Positions 1 to 8,904 of a DNA stretch of 64,000 nt are shown one piece after another. A program made the translations under genes and the position numbers. The DNA is from a virus. The stretch's first letter is position 1. Each line of letters opens with the position of its first letter. The notes below the pieces were generated by a model, which saw only the letters and a program-made list of their open reading frames with translations, ran no database searches and had not been told where the DNA came from. Location: positions 1 through 64,000 of IMG/VR virus record IMGVR_UViG_3300021478_000022. One strand, 5' to 3'.

Positions 1-24
1 GAGGTTGGGCAGCGTCAGGGCCAT
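1..24 (-). CDS. Partial CDS downstream of the capsid gene
   Basis: Only the first eight codons (MALTLPNL) are visible before the left edge. The ATG lies 10 bases after the capsid stop and has AGAGGT about 7 bases upstream, so it is probably the next gene of the head operon. This position often holds a head-completion or connector protein, but nothing visible identifies it. Confidence 0.5.
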
Positions 25-34
25 GTCCCACCTC

Positions 35-1240
35 TTACGGGAAGACCACGGTCCCCGGAGCCAAGACCTTGGGTATGAAAAGCAGCGGGACACAGTTGAG
101 GAGCGAGATCAAGTCAATCGCCCCCGGCTGTGTCACATATTCCTTCCAGAAGTAGTAGCCCCTCCTGAGCACACCCGGCATACCGGGGTTCTCGACCACG
201 TGTTCGCCGCCGTGGTACATGCGCGCCCAGAGCGGATCGGGCTCGGTGCAGAAGAAGGCCAGCTTGTCCGGCACCATCTTGACGATGGTCGCCCCGGCCG
301 GCGCCGTGCCGTAGCTGGGGTCGATGTCCGAGTTCGTCACCAGCACCTGATCGTTGATGTGGAACTTGATCGACGGGTCGGCCTTCAGCACCCCGTAGTA
401 ACCCCCCGTGGGGTGGCCGTCTGCGCCCTTGTCGGGGAGCTTGTCGAACTCCGCGAAGGGGGTCGCCGCCGTGCCGGCCAAGTTCCGGATTTCGGTGTTC
501 GTGATGATGTTGTACCACACCCCGCTGTTGACCCAGATGTCCGTCAAAGCGTAGCCCGAGAGCTGCGCGTAGGCCATCTTGATCTGGGTGATGTGGTTGT
601 AAATCTGGGCCCCGACGTTGTTCCACGAGACGTTGATGATGTTGCCCGTCCCGAGCATGTTGAGCTGGCCCTTGTTGCCGCTCGGCACGTTGAACGAAAG
701 CTGGAAGGCCACACCCGTCGCCGGGGCACCTAGGACGGGGAGCCAGTTGTCGCCGGACTGGAGGAAGTAGAGGTTGTCCTGCATCATGCCCGAGGACATC
801 AGCTCAACGACGTTGTTGTTCTGCGTCGCCAGGAACCTGGCCTGCCGCATGATGTAGTCCTGACCGCCCGGATCGATGTTCGAGTTCGGCCCGATGATCG
901 GAGAGAGGTTCCCCAACTCCTCGTAGTTCAGCGGGATCTTGTTGTGGAAGCGTGCACAGGACACCCGCACGTCCGCGAGTGGGTTCTGGGCCACCGTCGC
1001 CGGTCCGGTCCCCGGAGCACGTCCCTTGGCCACCACACGGGTGTAGTCGAAGTACCGGAACGTCGCGTAGCGCGTGTCCCCGGCAACCGTGTTGGGGCCT
1101 TCGAGGGACACGCTGGTCGGATTATACTTGGTGGGCTGAAACCCAAGCCACCTGCCCAAGAACCCTTGGCGCTCTCGGATACGCGAGACAACACTTAACA
1201 CAACCTGGGGAAGGAGTAACTCGTGCAGGTTAGCAGCCAT
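35..1240 (-). CDS. Major capsid protein, lambda gpE-like
   Basis: The 401-residue protein forms the procapsid shell. It resembles the gpE-type HK97-fold capsid family in length and layout: an N-terminal arm, a stretch around residues 80-100 with NPLADVRVS, and a beta-rich C-terminal half. I chose the ATG at 1240, which has AAAGG about 9 bases upstream; an in-frame TTG three codons earlier has no better signal. The decoration gene lies upstream, as in lambda-like heads, but an HNH endonuclease gene separates the two. The protease/scaffold lies just before them. The family call rests on protein pattern and context. Confidence 0.82.
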   Translation of the reverse strand: MAANLHELLLPQVVLSVVSRIRERQGFLGRWLGFQPTKYNPTSVSLEGPNTVAGDTRYATFRYFDYTRVVAKGRAPGTGPATVAQNPLADVRVSCARFHNKIPLNYEELGNLSPIIGPNSNIDPGGQDYIMRQARFLATQNNNVVELMSSGMMQDNLYFLQSGDNWLPVLGAPATGVAFQLSFNVPSGNKGQLNMLGTGNIINVSWNNVGAQIYNHITQIKMAYAQLSGYALTDIWVNSGVWYNIITNTEIRNLAGTAATPFAEFDKLPDKGADGHPTGGYYGVLKADPSIKFHINDQVLVTNSDIDPSYGTAPAGATIVKMVPDKLAFFCTEPDPLWARMYHGGEHVVENPGMPGVLRRGYYFWKEYVTQPGAIDLISLLNCVPLLFIPKVLAPGTVVFP

Positions 1241-1254
1241 GTTTCTCAACCTTT

Positions 1255-2076
1255 CTAACCAGTTGAAACTACTTCGCTTGCGAACTCAGAAGAAAGTCTC
1301 TTCTGGTTAAGGGCGATTACCTGAATCAATGCGAGAAACTCCGCCTCGGTCAGTTGCCGTTTCGCCAAGTTCACTTCCAACGTGCAGGGCACGATGTTGT
1401 CGTGGTCGCGCCTTTTCTCCGGGAAGCGACTGATCGGGTCCAAGTGATCGAATGACAAGTTCTTGCCAAGGATCAACTCCTGCCCTGTGTAATGGCATCG
1501 CCACTTAGAAGCCTCCAGCTTCTCCAGCAACACCACCCAAAACTTTCCGAGTCCGAACACCGTCCGAGACATCACTTTCAAAAAGCAGTCGCGGCAGTAT
1601 TTAGATGTCCGCAAACCTCCAGGTGTATGCCGTTTCGTCATCACCTGATCTATCACTGCTTCCCCACCACAATCCCTGCACCGCCCCTGCTCAATAAGTT
1701 TGCGACGGCTTTCATTTGTGGCCGCATTGCATTTTGTCTTGCACTTTTCGCATCTTGACTCGCCACATGGTATGCCGCACGAATAGCATCGCCCGGCAGC
1801 TCTCTTTCTTTCTCGCTCGCTTTTTCCCCACACCAAATGCTTTGCAAGACATCCAGCACAATGAACTCTTCCTTCTACAGTGACTTCTCCGCATTTGCGG
1901 CAGCGGCCCTCCTCAGCAAACTTTCCCTGCCTCGCCTTTTGATCCTTCAGTCCTTTGGCTAAACATTCAAGGCATCTCGCCTTGCCAGCGTCCTTAGGGC
2001 CACCGCATTGGATACAAAGCCCTGCCGCCCGCCGCTGATCCCTTCGCTGCTTCTGGTAAGCCTTCGCGTCGAACAT
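1255..2076 (-). CDS. HNH homing endonuclease with zinc-binding repeats
   Basis: This 273-residue protein begins with four or five short zinc-binding repeats of CxxC pairs (about residues 21-38, 59-76, 97-116, 133-164). A C-terminal HNH nuclease module follows at about residues 194-240 (CHYTGQE, then FDHLDPIS, then N and N-LAK). The ATG at 2076 follows AGGAGA. It sits alone between the decoration and capsid genes, 80 bases after the former, with no start/stop overlap. That is typical of a free-standing homing endonuclease that invaded a conserved head-gene junction. The target site cannot be read from this sequence. Confidence 0.85.
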   Translation of the reverse strand: MFDAKAYQKQRRDQRRAAGLCIQCGGPKDAGKARCLECLAKGLKDQKARQGKFAEEGRCRKCGEVTVEGRVHCAGCLAKHLVWGKSERERKRAAGRCYSCGIPCGESRCEKCKTKCNAATNESRRKLIEQGRCRDCGGEAVIDQVMTKRHTPGGLRTSKYCRDCFLKVMSRTVFGLGKFWVVLLEKLEASKWRCHYTGQELILGKNLSFDHLDPISRFPEKRRDHDNIVPCTLEVNLAKRQLTEAEFLALIQVIALNQKRLSSEFASEVVSTG

Positions 2077-2155
2077 GCTTGCTTCTCCTGAGAGTGGATG
2101 TTGATAACTTACTCTAGTTATAACATCCAACAGATCAGTTTGCAAGCATTTAGTA

Positions 2156-2950
2156 TTAACTCGTCGTGACCGTATTGGCGCCCGCCGAGCGGTTCTCGAC
2201 GATCCACTTGGTCGAGCCGGGGTTGTTGTAGATCGCGAAGAACCCACCCGCGATGGCACCGCCGGACTGGAACGCCACCGTGTTCGCCGTGATGTTGTTG
2301 AACCCGATGATGTTGCCGCCCTCGGCACTGGTCACCAGAAGGTTCTGGGCCAGCACCTCGGAACTGAACCCGAAGTAGTAGGCGTTACCGCTCGCGATGG
2401 CCGGCAGCGTGAACGTCACCGGGACCACGGCTCCGAAGTTGTTGAACAGCGTGAAGTTGTCGGTGGCCAGGATCTGGTAGTTGGCCGTCTTCGTGACGAT
2501 TTGCCTCCACGGGAACCAGTGGTTGCCCGAGAAGTTGTCGTCGAACATGAACGAGTCGGCCATCTGCTGCCTAGCAACCATGTCCAGGCCCAGCAGCTTC
2601 GATGCCTGCACCGGGCCCCCAACCAGCATCGCGTAGAACCGCTGCAAAGCGACGCCTGTCAAGAGGTCGGTGGTTCTCAGCCCGACCGGGAGGATGCCCT
2701 GCGCCACACCGGAGCCATCGGTGGCGGTCGCGGCGTAGTTCGTCCACTGGCCGGTGGCCGTGATGATGCCCATGACCAGGCCCACCCGGAGTTCCGAGGT
2801 CGGTGTGTTGGTTGGGTCGACGGCAGCCGCCGCGATGAGCGCGCCCGTCAGGACGCCCATCGTGTCGTTGCCCCAGCGCAGAGCGGACTCGTAGGTCTCG
2901 GTGGCCGTGGTGAGACCCGGAATCGCCCCGTATTGCGAACTGTAAAGCAT
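2156..2950 (-). CDS. Head decoration protein, lambda gpD-like with C-terminal extension
   Basis: The 264-residue protein probably stabilises the expanded capsid from outside. Residues about 30-115 resemble the gpD fold family, with the LRVGLVMG and GVAQGILPVG stretches. Residues about 165-264 form an extra beta-rich domain not present in gpD (about 110 residues), perhaps exposed on the virion. The ATG at 2950 has GAGGG about 7 bases upstream. The protease/scaffold gene ends 12 bases before its start. The gpD assignment is by pattern and position; the role of the C-terminal domain is unknown. Confidence 0.75.
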   Translation of the reverse strand: MLYSSQYGAIPGLTTATETYESALRWGNDTMGVLTGALIAAAAVDPTNTPTSELRVGLVMGIITATGQWTNYAATATDGSGVAQGILPVGLRTTDLLTGVALQRFYAMLVGGPVQASKLLGLDMVARQQMADSFMFDDNFSGNHWFPWRQIVTKTANYQILATDNFTLFNNFGAVVPVTFTLPAIASGNAYYFGFSSEVLAQNLLVTSAEGGNIIGFNNITANTVAFQSGGAIAGGFFAIYNNPGSTKWIVENRSAGANTVTTS

Positions 2951-2962
2951 GGCTGTCCCTCA

Positions 2963-4456
2963 CTAGGCGGCGCCTGCCGCAGCGTCGGGTTTCACATGAG
3001 CCGCCTTCATTGCCTCTGCGGTGATCTCGGCGAGCCGTTCCGGTGTCACTTCGTCCGCCGCCTGCTCCTTGGGGTGCGGCTCGACCGTGAACTTGCCGTT
3101 GGGCGCCTGGAGCAGCATCGGTACATCCACAATCGCCTTTTCGAGGATGTCCAGCATCGGCGCCATGGGGTCAATGACGGCGCCGTCGTCGCCCAGCGCG
3201 AACTTGATGCCGGGATTGGCCAACTGGAGTTTGAGCGCGTCCGCTGCCTCCTTGGGCATGCGCTTCAGGATGCGGTTCACACGCTCCTGCCGCTTGTCCT
3301 GGGCATTCTTGAAGAGGTTGTTCCTTAGCGCGATCATCGACAGCGCCACAGAGCGAGTGGCGGGGTCGGGCAGCTTCTGCGCTTCCTCCAGCGACATGTT
3401 CGCGGACATCATGAGCGGCGGCTGCTCCTGGATGATGGGATTGGTCTGACCGGGAGCCTTCGGCGTCTCGGGTGGTTTGGGTTCGGCCATAGGGTCTCCC
3501 ATCGTGCTTTTCTGTTTGATGTGGTTCATCAGCGCGTTGTAGACGCGCTCGTGGAAATTGGACTCATCACCCGACTCGATCATGATGGGCGGTTCCAGCG
3601 CCTCGAACAAATCGCAGATCACGTCGTAGACCGAGATGTCCCCGTCCCCGTCCACCAGCGACTCCGGGACCAGCCCCGTCATGTCGTCCGCCGGTTCCAT
3701 CGGGGTCCCCGACTGCTCCTCGTGCTCCGCTCCGTGCGGCTTCTCGCCCGGCTTGGACGGCGGCGCCTTGTCGTCGCGCTTGGCTTCCGGCTTCTCTTTG
3801 GACTTGTCCTTCTTGGGCGGCATCTCGTCCTCGGCGAGGCGGATGCCCGTCCACAGGGAGAAGGCCATCGGGTAGAGCGGCTTGTTGTCCTGCACCAGTC
3901 CTGCGCGCGACAGGGCCAATCCCTTGGGGAAGGTCGTCTGCGGCTTCAGGTGGGGCAAGAGTGACAGCGCCGCCGCCATGCTGGTGAAGGGCTGCTGCTT
4001 CGTGATGCGCGGGCGCGTGGTCAGAGCCAGATGCGTGATGACGCCGTTCCAGTTCTTGCCGTTGCCGTCCGTGAAAGACTTGATCCAAGGGGAAGTCCAC
4101 TTGATGGTGCCGGGAGCCTTCTTCGCAATCTCCGGGTCTTGAATGTCGACTTGCCCGAACAGCACGTCCTTGACTGTCTCTCCCTTTTCAACGATGTCCC
4201 TGACTTCGTAGCCTGTCACCCAGCCAGCGTTGTCGCGCAGCATCTGCGCTGCCCGCTGGGCTTTGGTCATAGGCAGAGCTTCGAGTTGGTGTTCGAGAGG
4301 AACCGGGATGCTTAGCCCATCGGCCAGCATCGCCTTGCCGTCGTTGAAAAGACGGTGGACTTCCGCAGGAGTGGCTTCGTACTTGGCAGGTAACCCGGTA
4401 TCCTCGTCGATGTACGAGTAGGTTCCGGGTCGAATGATCTCTTTGGAGACGAGCAA
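2963..4456 (-). CDS. Prohead protease/scaffold protein, Mu gpI-like
   Basis: The 497-residue protein has an N-terminal protease-like domain (about residues 1-165). It includes LEHQ, GWVTGYEVRD, VLFGQVD and an LTTRPRI segment that matches the layout of Mu gpI-type phage proteases. A charged, proline- and lysine-rich middle part and a helical C-terminus fit a scaffold. It precedes the decoration and capsid genes, as expected. No ATG exists near the N-terminus: the frame opens after a stop at 4490-4492 and the first start codon is the TTG at 4456, with only a weak ribosome site. The start is therefore uncertain; the family call is reasonably firm. Confidence 0.72.
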   Translation of the reverse strand: MLVSKEIIRPGTYSYIDEDTGLPAKYEATPAEVHRLFNDGKAMLADGLSIPVPLEHQLEALPMTKAQRAAQMLRDNAGWVTGYEVRDIVEKGETVKDVLFGQVDIQDPEIAKKAPGTIKWTSPWIKSFTDGNGKNWNGVITHLALTTRPRITKQQPFTSMAAALSLLPHLKPQTTFPKGLALSRAGLVQDNKPLYPMAFSLWTGIRLAEDEMPPKKDKSKEKPEAKRDDKAPPSKPGEKPHGAEHEEQSGTPMEPADDMTGLVPESLVDGDGDISVYDVICDLFEALEPPIMIESGDESNFHERVYNALMNHIKQKSTMGDPMAEPKPPETPKAPGQTNPIIQEQPPLMMSANMSLEEAQKLPDPATRSVALSMIALRNNLFKNAQDKRQERVNRILKRMPKEAADALKLQLANPGIKFALGDDGAVIDPMAPMLDILEKAIVDVPMLLQAPNGKFTVEPHPKEQAADEVTPERLAEITAEAMKAAHVKPDAAAGAA

Positions 4457-4491
4457 CGGTGCCGTCCGGCAAAGGCCCCACAGGCAGAATC

Positions 4492-4520
4492 ATCTTGAAC
4501 AGGTGATGGGGAAAGGTCAA
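4492..4520 (-). promoter_or_regulatory. Putative leftward promoter of the capsid operon
   Basis: TTGACC (4515-4520) and CAAGAT (4492-4497) are 17 bases apart on the minus strand. They lie just downstream of a terminator and 36 bases before the TTG start of the protease gene. The -35 box is good and the -10 box weak. The placement between a terminator and the head genes supports the call. Confidence 0.45.
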
Positions 4521-4524
4521 GCGC

Positions 4525-4566
4525 AAAAGAAAAACACCGCTCGGGAGTGTAAGTCCTGAGCGGTGC
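4525..4566 (-). terminator. Rho-independent terminator before the head operon
   Basis: Eight-base arms CACCGCTC and GAGCGGTG (4535-4542 and 4558-4565) form a hairpin that is followed on the minus strand by TTTTTCTTTT. It ends transcripts from the small-gene run upstream. Confidence 0.85.
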
Positions 4567-4640
4567 GCCCTTGAGCCCGATCCGCGATTGCTCGCTGAAA
4601 GGAGCCGTCGCCAATCCTACCAGAAACGGCGGTTCTGCGT

Positions 4641-5039
4641 CTAGCCCATCTTCGGGAAACGCGGCGGCATCGGGCCGTTGGGCAAGACGATCTGCTTCTC
4701 GGCTTTCTTGGCCGCTTCCTGTGCCTGCGCCATCGCAGCCTGCATCATCGACTGCTGGATGATCTGCGCCTTGAGCATCTCCATGTGCCCCAAGAGGAGG
4801 TTGATGGGGTAGGCGCCTTGAATCGTCGTGGCGAAGGTGCCGTCCGGCTGGAGCACCAGCGTCACGAAGGGCTTGCCTTCGGACTTGGCCTTGGCTTCCG
4901 CTTGTTCTTGGCTCACTTGCATCCTGAAATCTCCCTTGGGCGCATGGCAATGCTTGAACTTCTTGCCGCTGCCGCAGAAGCACGGCTGGTTGCGGCCGAT
5001 CCCACCCTTGAAGCGAACGGGTTGATTATGTGTACTCAC
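4641..5039 (-). CDS. SEC-C zinc-motif protein
   Basis: The 132-residue protein carries a SEC-C zinc motif near its N-terminus ([18 protein letters not shown]), the same short metal-binding module found at the C-terminus of SecA. A helical region rich in Gln, Ala and Met follows. I chose the GTG at 5039, which overlaps the previous stop by 14 bases; a TTG at 5084 would overlap more. The terminator at 4525-4566 follows it, so it is the last gene of its transcript. The function is unknown; SEC-C motifs usually help bind proteins or nucleic acids. Confidence 0.75.
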   Translation of the reverse strand: MSTHNQPVRFKGGIGRNQPCFCGSGKKFKHCHAPKGDFRMQVSQEQAEAKAKSEGKPFVTLVLQPDGTFATTIQGAYPINLLLGHMEMLKAQIIQQSMMQAAMAQAQEAAKKAEKQIVLPNGPMPPRFPKMG

Positions 5040-5334
5040 AGTTGCACCCGCACACGGGACATCCGGCTTGCTCCCATGCTTCAAGTCTCAATTCCATGTT
5101 GGTTGATGGGAACGCTTCATCCAGTGCGTCGGTGCATGAATCGTGTCTCACATACCTGCCGTGTCCGCAAGTCGGCCAAACCCAATCGCGATGGTGAAAC
5201 ATCGGCTGCGGCGAACCAGCCGGTCGCTGACACAGTACGCACAGTGGCTCGTCCTTCTGTGGAGGCGGTTCGGGCGGAATCGGCTCGACTGGCACCATCA
5301 AGCCGTTGCGCATCTCGAATACAATCTCAGGCAC
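5026..5334 (-). CDS. Small zinc-binding protein of unknown function
   Basis: The 102-residue protein has a proline-rich N-terminus, a CVLC pair and a [10 protein letters not shown] stretch. It ends with CPVCGCNC, so one or two zinc sites are likely. The GTG at 5334 has GGAGG five bases upstream and overlaps the previous stop by 8 bases; the ATG at 5358 is less well placed. I do not recognise the family. Confidence 0.7.
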   Translation of the reverse strand: MPEIVFEMRNGLMVPVEPIPPEPPPQKDEPLCVLCQRPAGSPQPMFHHRDWVWPTCGHGRYVRHDSCTDALDEAFPSTNMELRLEAWEQAGCPVCGCNCEYT

Positions 5335-5521
5335 CAGAGCCTCCTGAGGCGGCAGCATGAGCAGCCTTGGCTATGTCGTCGCGCCGCGCGATCTTCAAGG
5401 CTTCTTTGGCTGCCCAGACGCGGCCACGCATGTCGCATTCGTTGCAGATCCAATCCGTGGGTGTCGTGAAGTTGTAATCGACATCCTCTTTGCCGCACAC
5501 CACACATTTCCTTTCCCCCAT
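5327..5521 (-). CDS. Small zinc-ribbon protein
   Basis: The 64-residue protein has the pattern CVVC-x(17)-CNEC near its N-terminus, a likely single zinc site, and an alanine-rich helical tail. Its ATG overlaps the stop of the preceding gene by one base (TGATG), which indicates coupled translation. The function is unknown. Confidence 0.75.
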   Translation of the reverse strand: MGERKCVVCGKEDVDYNFTTPTDWICNECDMRGRVWAAKEALKIARRDDIAKAAHAAASGGSGA

Positions 5522-5907
5522 CACGCCACCGCCTTTTTCTTCAGGCACTCCACGTGCGCCGGGATACGCGCCCCGCCCACAGGGGCCATGTAGTCCACCT
5601 TTGCCCCCACCTCGATTGCTTTGTTGCACAGCGGACACTCGGTCGCCTTCTCCACCGGGTTGGGAATCTGGGACCATTTCTTGAACCACGTCAGGAGTCG
5701 CATCCCCTGCGGCGTCAGCACCGCGCCCGTGCCCCGGCATTCCTCGCATGGCACGCGCTTGCCGAACTCCCCCTGCACGAAGGCGCCATTGCACTTGGGA
5801 CAGGAATACTCAAGGGGAATGCGGAACTCGCCCGCGTCGTTCTCCAGTATGATCTGGACGGTCGGCTGGCGGACGGTCATCTTGTCGAGTTGTACGGACT
5901 GCATCAT
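5521..5907 (-). CDS. Zinc-finger protein with DnaJ-like CxxCxG motifs
   Basis: The 128-residue protein has a CPKCNGAF...CEECRGTG segment that resembles half of a DnaJ zinc centre. A second site, CPLC...HVEC, lies near the end. AGGAGA lies about 7 bases before the ATG at 5907. A longer reading frame upstream overlaps the neighbour and lacks a ribosome site. It may bind nucleic acid or protein; its role is unknown. Confidence 0.75.
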   Translation of the reverse strand: MMQSVQLDKMTVRQPTVQIILENDAGEFRIPLEYSCPKCNGAFVQGEFGKRVPCEECRGTGAVLTPQGMRLLTWFKKWSQIPNPVEKATECPLCNKAIEVGAKVDYMAPVGGARIPAHVECLKKKAVA

Positions 5908-5950
5908 ATGTTTTCTCCTGACATATGTTAGAACGTAAGCTTTTGTTTGT

Positions 5951-6349
5951 TTAAGACGCATCTCCCGGAGACTGTCCGACCGAGCCGCCAATATAACCAT
6001 GCCACTTGCAATGCTCATCTTCTTCTTGAATCGAAGGCTGCAAACACAAATCATCAAGGCCGGTCCCGCTCGTTATTCTCCATCGAACTGTTTGCCCGGC
6101 TTTGTTCTTGCCTATATGAGGCGGAACTGGCGAACCCTCAAACCAAATCATAGTGTGGTGGTCATTATCAGCCGCTTTACTCTTAGGGCAGATAAAAGTT
6201 ATGCCATGTGCCTCAGCCAACGTCGCTACGGGTTGAAAGGCATCCTGCATATAATCGGCTGGCCACTTAGGATTCAAAGCGCGCGCTTCGTCATCAGGCG
6301 CTCGGCTAACATGCCTTAAAAAGGTAGCTTCCAAATCCCTGAGTCTCAT
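5951..6349 (-). CDS. DUF6527-like protein
   Basis: The 132-residue protein shows a pattern I associate with the DUF6527 family: ITFICPKC-like spacing, PVPPHIGKN, WRITSGTGLDDLCLQPSI and a C-terminal CKWHGYIGGSVG. The ATG overlaps the stop of the structural gene by four bases (ATGA), with GAGG upstream. Its biochemical role is unknown. A second family member occurs at 33865-34191. Confidence 0.72.
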   Translation of the reverse strand: MRLRDLEATFLRHVSRAPDDEARALNPKWPADYMQDAFQPVATLAEAHGITFICPKSKAADNDHHTMIWFEGSPVPPHIGKNKAGQTVRWRITSGTGLDDLCLQPSIQEEDEHCKWHGYIGGSVGQSPGDAS

Positions 6350-7641
6350 GTAATCCTCAAACTCCGTCCCGTCCCAAGGATGATGGGGCCGGAGGCCAAG
6401 TTGTTGTTCAGCGTCACCTGTCCCGTCCAGGTGATGGTATTGTACGGGTCGTTGATCGTGCACGTATCCGCGTCCATCGTCACCGCGCCTAACTGCATCG
6501 GACGCAGGTCTTGCGACTTGTCGAGGTTCGAGGAGGTTTGCAGGATCAGGGAGTTGATGTTCGAGCCTGAGAGCCAGGTGATCGTACTCCCCGTCTTGGC
6601 GGTGACGGAGGGGTAGTTGAGGATGGGGGACGAGGCCACCGTACCTTGGATGACGGTGCCGCCGTTGGTGATCGTGACCGAGGCCGGGGCGCAGTTGAGC
6701 ACCACGGTCCCACCGGGGACACTCAGGGCGCCCACGAAGGTCACGGCCGGTCCTAGCGCCAGCGTGCCGCCGGAGTCGACCTGCGCCGAACCGACGATGG
6801 CGGATTCGTTGGGCAGCATGGCGATGCCCACGGAGGTGTTGATGATGCTCCAGGCGCTGGCCGTGTTGTTGTTGAGGATGCGGATGGCGTAATCGTCGGC
6901 GGCGCTCCCGGAGTTGAGGATGGCACCCTGCACCTGCGTTCCTTGGAAGTCGTATCGCTCGCGGGATGGACCGCTCCCCGTCTGGCCCACGCCCAGCATG
7001 ACCTGCGTGTACGTGCCAGGACCAGAGGAGCCGCTAGAGGACGACCCGGAGCCTCCCAGGAGCTTCAGGTAAGTGGGACGGTACTCGTAGTAGCCGCCCG
7101 GGTTGTTCTCCGGGAGCCCCACCGTCGCCGTGAAGGACTGCCAGCGCGTGAAGGAGTTCAGGGGGATATTGGCCAGCGCCAGGAGGTCCCAGAGGATCGG
7201 GACGGCGGAATCCGCGAGCACGAAGTCGTCGCCCGGCTGAGGTAGAGATGGCACTCCCAGACGCAAGTAGTTCGCGGCGTTGGCAGCGCTGGACTGCGAG
7301 ACGTTGGCCTGCGTCGTGGCTTGGGTCAGGGTGGCCCCACCGGATCCGCTGGAGGTCATGGTGAAGGGCTGACCCGGTGTCTGAGCGGTGGCGGTGATGG
7401 TGTTGGTCGATGCGGCCCAGTTTTGCTCATTAAATTCCGGGGGCGCGGTCGAGGAGTTGCCCAGGAGTGCAGCCAGGGCCGCGGCGGCGGTTGTGGTGGT
7501 GTCGGTGACCAGACAGGTGTAGGAGATCACCTTGCCGTTCATCGTCACGGACAAAACGCCACCCGTGGCAACCCCGGTGATCGTGAGTACGACGACCTGC
7601 GAAATTTGTTGCCCGTTGCCGGTCCACGCGACTATGGCCAT
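6346..7641 (-). CDS. Beta-rich virion structural protein
   Basis: The 431-residue protein is rich in Ser, Thr, Gly, Asn and Val. It has a short Ser/Gly linker near residues 196-210 and repeated strand-like segments after it (VPGGTVVLN, TVIQGTVAS), which fit a beta-helix or stacked sandwich. This composition is typical of phage tail-fibre, baseplate or head-fibre proteins. No enzyme motif is visible. The ATG at 7641 has AAGGA upstream. The structural role is inferred. Confidence 0.6.
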   Translation of the reverse strand: MAIVAWTGNGQQISQVVVLTITGVATGGVLSVTMNGKVISYTCLVTDTTTTAAAALAALLGNSSTAPPEFNEQNWAASTNTITATAQTPGQPFTMTSSGSGGATLTQATTQANVSQSSAANAANYLRLGVPSLPQPGDDFVLADSAVPILWDLLALANIPLNSFTRWQSFTATVGLPENNPGGYYEYRPTYLKLLGGSGSSSSGSSGPGTYTQVMLGVGQTGSGPSRERYDFQGTQVQGAILNSGSAADDYAIRILNNNTASAWSIINTSVGIAMLPNESAIVGSAQVDSGGTLALGPAVTFVGALSVPGGTVVLNCAPASVTITNGGTVIQGTVASSPILNYPSVTAKTGSTITWLSGSNINSLILQTSSNLDKSQDLRPMQLGAVTMDADTCTINDPYNTITWTGQVTLNNNLASGPIILGTGRSLRIT

Positions 7642-7644
7642 GAG

Positions 7645-7875
7645 TTAGTCCTTTGCGGCGCGCCGACTGAGGATTTCGCTTTGAGCGGCAATACGGTCGC
7701 AAGCAGCTAACAGGTCTACCTTCAAGGCTTCGATCTGCTCCAGAGCATCCCGGAATCCGCAGCACACCGCAGTGCGCTCCTTGGGAAGAAAGTTGTGGCC
7801 GCAGCGCTCACTCCGCCAATCATATCCGGGCGGCGCTGGAGGTGGGCGCCGTTCGTCCGTCATGGGCCAACTCAC
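7645..7875 (-). CDS. Small protein of unknown function
   Basis: The 76-residue protein has a CGHNFLP and CCGF stretch and a helical C-terminal half (about residues 40-70). The GTG at 7875 overlaps the previous stop as GTGA, so translation is probably coupled; an ATG lies four codons later. I do not recognise the family. Confidence 0.65.
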   Translation of the reverse strand: MSWPMTDERRPPPAPPGYDWRSERCGHNFLPKERTAVCCGFRDALEQIEALKVDLLAACDRIAAQSEILSRRAAKD

Positions 7876-8162
7876 TTCTTCAACTCCTCTAGTCTCAGGT
7901 CAGGTTCCAGCAAATCTCCCGCATCCATCGGTTCATGATACTTGCCGTTTACAACGCGGTCTCGGATGCGGTAGCGGCGCATCTCTCCTTTGTGGAACAA
8001 CTCGACCAGCATCCCTTTCGGTCCAGCAGGCGACAACGTAGGATTGGGGCTTACTTCAAGGACTGTGTAATCGCCAAAGGCATCCGTTGGCTGCGCGCGG
8101 TTGACGTTCGGTCCCGTGACGATGCGATACCACTGCACGCTGTTGATTTCAGGGACACTCAC
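7872..8162 (-). CDS. Small protein of unknown function
   Basis: The 96-residue protein has a mixed alpha/beta composition (WYRIVTGPNVNR, DYTVLEVSP, RYRIRDRVVNGKY). It starts at a GTG with AAGGGG about 6 bases upstream and overlaps the next gene by four bases. No known motif is visible. Confidence 0.68.
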   Translation of the reverse strand: MSVPEINSVQWYRIVTGPNVNRAQPTDAFGDYTVLEVSPNPTLSPAGPKGMLVELFHKGEMRRYRIRDRVVNGKYHEPMDAGDLLEPDLRLEELKK

Positions 8163-8171
8163 TTCTTCCCC

Positions 8172-8372
8172 TTAGATTCGGTCCTGCCGCTCTAGCCACT
8201 GCTCCACCATGCGGCAAATCAATTCGCCTGCCCTGGTTGGAACGACGCCTCTTTCGCTGCACAAGTAGCACTTCCGGCCATTGCCCTTACACTCTGGGCA
8301 GACATCCAACATCTGCACCCATCCTTTGCCGCCAGACGACAGCATAACATCAATGCCCATGTCGCCATTCAC
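8172..8372 (-). CDS. Small zinc-binding protein
   Basis: The 66-residue protein has CPECKGNGRKCYLC at about residues 25-38, a compact zinc site, and a basic helical tail. The GTG start overlaps the previous stop as GTGA. The function is unknown. Confidence 0.7.
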   Translation of the reverse strand: MNGDMGIDVMLSSGGKGWVQMLDVCPECKGNGRKCYLCSERGVVPTRAGELICRMVEQWLERQDRI

Positions 8373-8569
8373 TTCTTCCTCCCCTTCTCCAGTTCCTCGA
8401 TCCGCTTCTGCTGCGCCTCACAGATCCGCAGGAGCGCCTCCACATGTTCGAACGGCTGACAGCCGGCGTGCAGGCGCAGGGGCACGGTCGTGGTATCGGT
8501 CCAGCCTTGGACGGTGAAGTCGTACTCCAAGGTGCGCTCGTCCACGCGGCGGAAGGGCAACTCGGTCAT
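8369..8569 (-). CDS. Small protein with C-terminal coiled coil
   Basis: The 66-residue protein has a strand-rich N-terminal half (TLEYDFTVQG, TTTVPLRLH) and a charged helix at the end (EAQQKRIEELEKG). Start and stop overlap its neighbours by four bases on both sides. The function is unknown. Confidence 0.68.
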   Translation of the reverse strand: MTELPFRRVDERTLEYDFTVQGWTDTTTVPLRLHAGCQPFEHVEALLRICEAQQKRIEELEKGRKK

Positions 8570-8904
8570 CCGTATCCCCTCCTTGGAATGGCACCCGAAT
8601 CATCGCCTGGCATTTCTGGTTCCTCGACTACTACGGGGGTGTCGGTGTCGTCGTCAGGCTCCAGCAGCAACGCGATGTCGCCGGGGCGGTGTTCACCCAA
8701 GCCGACGCGGAAGGCGGCATTCATTTTGGCACTGGCAAGCGAACCTTCTTGGCGGGGCTGCTGGAACTCCAAGGAGTATCGCACTCGCGTCAGGCCATGG
8801 CCAACGTGCAGCACTTCGCGGTGCATCTTCACAAGCGTATGCGTGGCCGCTTCGGGCGCTTGCATGGCAAAGGTGAACTGAGGGCCGATTGCTAAATTGC
8901 TCAT
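8566..8904 (-). CDS. Small acidic-tailed protein of unknown function
   Basis: The 112-residue protein begins MSNLAIGPQF at an ATG that overlaps the previous stop as ATGA. Its last third is acidic (LEPDDDTDTP, VVVEEPEMPGDD). The upstream part of the longer open frame overlaps the neighbour and is not needed. No family is recognised. Confidence 0.65.
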   Translation of the reverse strand: MSNLAIGPQFTFAMQAPEAATHTLVKMHREVLHVGHGLTRVRYSLEFQQPRQEGSLASAKMNAAFRVGLGEHRPGDIALLLEPDDDTDTPVVVEEPEMPGDDSGAIPRRGYG

